IMG/VR virus record: IMGVR_UViG_3300041411_000090
Coordinates: 1 to 47,000 of that record
Origin: a virus
DNA length: 47,000 bases
Direction: 5' to 3' (one strand)
Shown one piece after another: positions 45,246 to 47,000 of this stretch. The notes below the pieces were generated by a model. The model did no database searches. It was not told the DNA's origin and was given only the letters and a program-made list of their open reading frames with translations. Position 1 is the stretch's first letter. Each line of letters opens with the position of its first letter. The translations under genes and the position numbers were made by a program.

Positions 45246-45500
45246 TCAATCCTCCATACTCAATTCAGCCTGCACAGGATCTTCCATGTCTACTGCGTCA
45301 CTGTCGAATTTGCATTCCCAAACGTGACTGTAGAGTGAAGAGTACATTTCGTAGCTGATTCCGCCTACCAACAAGGCGCCACGCAGCATACCGAAGATGT
45401 GCTTGTATTCGCTTGTACGTGAGCGCTGGAATTTGTCGTCTGCGAAGGAGATAGCGTTATGTATGGCTTTAACAAAGGCTGCTTGATTCTTGGTATGCAT
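45246..45500 (-). CDS. Hypothetical protein, 84 aa
   Basis: MHTKNQAAFVKAIHNAISFA, EYKHIFGMLRGALLVGGISY then a strongly acidic end. First gene of the leftward operon, behind its own promoter and an AGGAG site. No family recognised. Confidence 0.75.
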   Translation of the reverse strand: MHTKNQAAFVKAIHNAISFADDKFQRSRTSEYKHIFGMLRGALLVGGISYEMYSSLYSHVWECKFDSDAVDMEDPVQAELSMED

Positions 45501-45526
45501 TGGGTTGCTCCTGTTGGCTTGGAGTG

Positions 45527-45556
45527 ATTGTAATCTGCCACACAGGATTTGCGCAA
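45527..45556 (-). promoter_or_regulatory. Leftward promoter TTGCGC-N18-TACAAT
   Basis: Minus-strand -35 TTGCGC (45551-45556), 18-bp spacer, -10 TACAAT (45527-45532), 27 bp before the operon's first gene. On the plus strand GGTTAAAAT (45566-45574) is a possible -10 for the lysis genes. Confidence 0.5.
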
Positions 45557-45600
45557 TCTGTTTTCGGTTAAAATGGAAATATATTTTGAGGTGCTAACAA

Positions 45601-46047
45601 ATGAAAACTTCTCAGGCCGGTATCGACCTAATCCACAGCTTTGAGTCGTTGCGGTTGAAGGCTTATCCGGATCCTGGCAGCAAGGATGGTAAGCCATACA
45701 CTGTGGGCTGGGGAAGCACAGGTGCAGATATCGGACCAGGCACAGTCTGGACAAGAGAACAGGCAGACGCTCGTTTCGCTAAAGACCTGGCTCGCTTCGA
45801 AGTCGGCGTATCCAAGGCTGTCGGCATTGACCTTGAGCAGCACCAGTTCGACGCGCTGGTTTCGTTCGCCTACAACGTCGGCCTTGGCAATTTCCTGTCG
45901 TCTACCTTGCTCAAGATGCTGAATGATGGCTACGTTAAGAACGCCGGCCTTCAGTTGCTGCGCTGGGATAAGAATGACGGGAAGGTCATGCCTGGCCTGA
46001 CTCGTCGCCGCAAGGCAGAGCTGAAACTATTCTCCGGAGAACACTAA
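45601..46047 (+). CDS. Endolysin, T4-type lysozyme (GH24)
   Basis: 148 aa with the catalytic set Glu15 (HSFESLRLKAYPD), Asp24 and Thr34 (PYTVGWGST), and the fold marker FDALVSFAYNVGLGNFLSST then LLKML, ending GLTRRRKAELKLF. It cleaves the glycan strands of peptidoglycan. No signal sequence, so it depends on the holin at 18269. GAGGTG lies upstream. Its last codons contain palindrome copy 5. Confidence 0.96.
   Translation: MKTSQAGIDLIHSFESLRLKAYPDPGSKDGKPYTVGWGSTGADIGPGTVWTREQADARFAKDLARFEVGVSKAVGIDLEQHQFDALVSFAYNVGLGNFLSSTLLKMLNDGYVKNAGLQLLRWDKNDGKVMPGLTRRRKAELKLFSGEH
46029..46042. repeat. 14-bp palindrome, copy 5
   Basis: ATTCTCCGGAGAAC, identical to copy 3, encoding the SGE residues at the end of the endolysin, 5 bp before the Rz start. 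Confidence 0.7.
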
Positions 46048-46487
46048 TGCCGATCTGGCTAACCGCGCTACCGTGGCGATTCCTCTCAGGGCTAGCATGC
46101 GGAGCGTTCGTAGTTTTCCTTTGGCATGATGCGAGTGTGTCTAGGATCGAGCTGAAACAAGCTCAGGAGATGGCGCAGGCTACATTAGAGCAGTCAATCG
46201 TTGTTACTCAAGCTGACGCAAAGGCCAGCAAGGAATTATCAGATGCAAAGGCTAAAACAGATCTGCTTGCTAGCGAGCTTGCTAATGGTTCTAAGCGGCT
46301 GCGCATCGCAGCCACCTGTGTGCCAGTTGCCAACAGTTCCGGCCTGGATGCTAACCGAGGAGCAGTCCTCGATAGAACTGCTGAATCAAGTTATCTCGCC
46401 CTTCGACGAAACCTCGAAGTGAAGGAGGCTCAGATCAAAGGCTTGCAGGAGATTGTGCGCGGGCTTTCTTCCGCCCGCCAAGATTAA
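46047..46487 (+). CDS. Rz: Inner-membrane spanin (Rz-like), 146 aa
   Basis: One N-terminal membrane helix (about residues 10-27, FLSGLACGAFVVFLW) and a long periplasmic coiled coil (ELKQAQEMAQATLEQSIVV to SELANGSKRL), the Rz plan. Fuses inner and outer membranes with Rz1. TAATG overlap with the endolysin. The 3' end overlaps the convergent HTH gene by 53 bp. Confidence 0.92.
   Translation: MPIWLTALPWRFLSGLACGAFVVFLWHDASVSRIELKQAQEMAQATLEQSIVVTQADAKASKELSDAKAKTDLLASELANGSKRLRIAATCVPVANSSGLDANRGAVLDRTAESSYLALRRNLEVKEAQIKGLQEIVRGLSSARQD
46243..46422 (+). CDS. Rz1: Outer-membrane spanin lipoprotein (Rz1), nested in Rz
   Basis: 59 aa in the +1 frame, entirely inside Rz. Signal peptide MQRLKQICLLASLLMVLSGC with lipobox LSGC (Cys20), then CASQPPVCQLPTVPAWML, the Pro-rich segment usual in Rz1. 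AAGGAA precedes ATG 46243. Nested Rz1 genes are typical of lambda-like lysis cassettes. Confidence 0.92.
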   Translation: MQRLKQICLLASLLMVLSGCASQPPVCQLPTVPAWMLTEEQSSIELLNQVISPFDETSK

Positions 46488-46974
46488 TATCGGCCCAACC
46501 TGACCGAGTGCGCGGCGGAACTGGGTTGTACTTCTTGAACTCGACTTCAATTCCCCTGATTTTCATCCAGGCTCGCATGCTTGATGCTGCGCTCCATCCG
46601 ATAGCTCTTGCGGTATCAACTACCGTGTTATGCGGAGCTATTCGTCTGATAGCGTCCTCGGCCGACTCTCCAGTCTTCCTCTCGTATTCCCCGGCCGCGC
46701 TCCTATTCTGTGAGCGCTTGACATCGCTAATCCGCTGCTTGTCGGCAGTCGTCATGGGATCTGGATTCTGTACAGCATTGCAGTAACCCATCTTCGGGAA
46801 CTGTATATCCTTCTTGTGGTATCGCAGCAGATACCAAAGAGTTGATCCGTCCTTGTAGCCGAGGATTTTAGCGGTCATGGTCATTGAGTTACCGTCAGCC
46901 GCATATGCCGCAACAACATCCCAAAACGGTTCGCCGTATTCCTGCTCGACTTCCTTGATAACCGACCTAGCCAC
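46435..46974 (-). CDS. HTH-like DNA-binding protein, 179 aa, spanning the genome join
   Basis: GTG start at 46974 lies in the terminal repeat and overlaps by 8 bp the stop of the 134-aa HTH gene (89-493). N-terminal region MTMTAKILGYKDGSTLWYLL and C-terminal VVDTARAIGWSAASSMRAWM, KIRGIEVEFKKY each resemble an HTH. A basic tail follows. With its partner it probably forms a two-gene regulatory or DNA-binding unit; late-gene control is a guess from position. Confidence 0.78.
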   Translation of the reverse strand: MARSVIKEVEQEYGEPFWDVVAAYAADGNSMTMTAKILGYKDGSTLWYLLRYHKKDIQFPKMGYCNAVQNPDPMTTADKQRISDVKRSQNRSAAGEYERKTGESAEDAIRRIAPHNTVVDTARAIGWSAASSMRAWMKIRGIEVEFKKYNPVPPRTRSGWADINLGGRKKARAQSPASL

Positions 46975-47000
46975 GAGGCTTTCCTTTGATGTTGTTTGCT
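46879..47000. repeat. Right copy of terminal direct repeat
   Basis: Identical to 1-122; joins the window into a circle of about 46,878 bp and reconnects the two HTH genes. Confidence 0.95.

Noticed and set aside
1-47000. Integrase, CI-type repressor, tRNA genes or CRISPR array
   Set aside because: Reading both strands I saw no recombinase motif, no full-length repressor, no cloverleaf and no regularly spaced repeats.

Overview
The window is one complete, circularly closing genome of a tailed double-stranded DNA phage with siphovirus-type tail genes. The unit is about 46,878 bp: bases 46879-47000 repeat bases 1-122 exactly, so the two ends join. Gene content (portal, MuF, HK97-type capsid, tail tube, an 854-aa tape measure, NlpC/P60 and J-like tip proteins, Rz/Rz1 spanins) points to a Gram-negative host. 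The style of the small accessory genes suggests a gammaproteobacterium, most likely Pseudomonas (inference). I see no integrase and no recognisable CI-type repressor, so a lytic life is the simplest reading. A P22 gp3-like small terminase and the circular assembly fit headful packaging.

Layout. (1) 46435 through the join to 5540, minus strand: two HTH-like proteins, an HNH protein, SSB, a conserved partner protein, a RecE-type exonuclease, small Zn proteins, a DNA methyltransferase and a hypothetical. (2) 5541-5755: divergent control region whose leftward promoter is overlapped by an inverted repeat. (3) 5756-9648, plus: small HTH protein, GIY-YIG-like protein, replication initiator/loader, DnaB helicase, RusA, a SLOG-type protein. 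(4) 9719-17903, plus: about 25 mostly tiny, tightly coupled accessory genes, plus an HTH-metallophosphoesterase fusion. (5) 17904-18268: no protein gene, two candidate small RNAs. (6) 18269-20310: holin, small and large terminase. (7) 20389-25072: an unusual mosaic in which MuF and portal are on the minus strand, interleaved with plus-strand accessory genes. (8) 25159-42810, plus: protease-scaffold, decoration and capsid proteins, connectors, tail tube, tape measure, tip, fibre and tailspike, interrupted by two minus-strand single-gene cassettes. (9) 42849-45500, minus: a dozen small genes. (10) 45601-46487, plus: endolysin, Rz and a nested Rz1.

Genes work in modules. SSB, RecE-type exonuclease, DnaB with its loader and RusA would replicate and recombine the genome into concatemers. 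TerS/TerL package it through the portal. The holin lies beside the terminase, far from endolysin and spanins. Two promoter designs recur: TTGACG-N16/17-TAnnnT before accessory or early genes, and an extended -10 of the form TGNTAAAAT or TGNTATAAT before structural genes. A 14-bp palindrome, GTTCTCCGGAGAAC, occurs five times, each at a gene 3' end.
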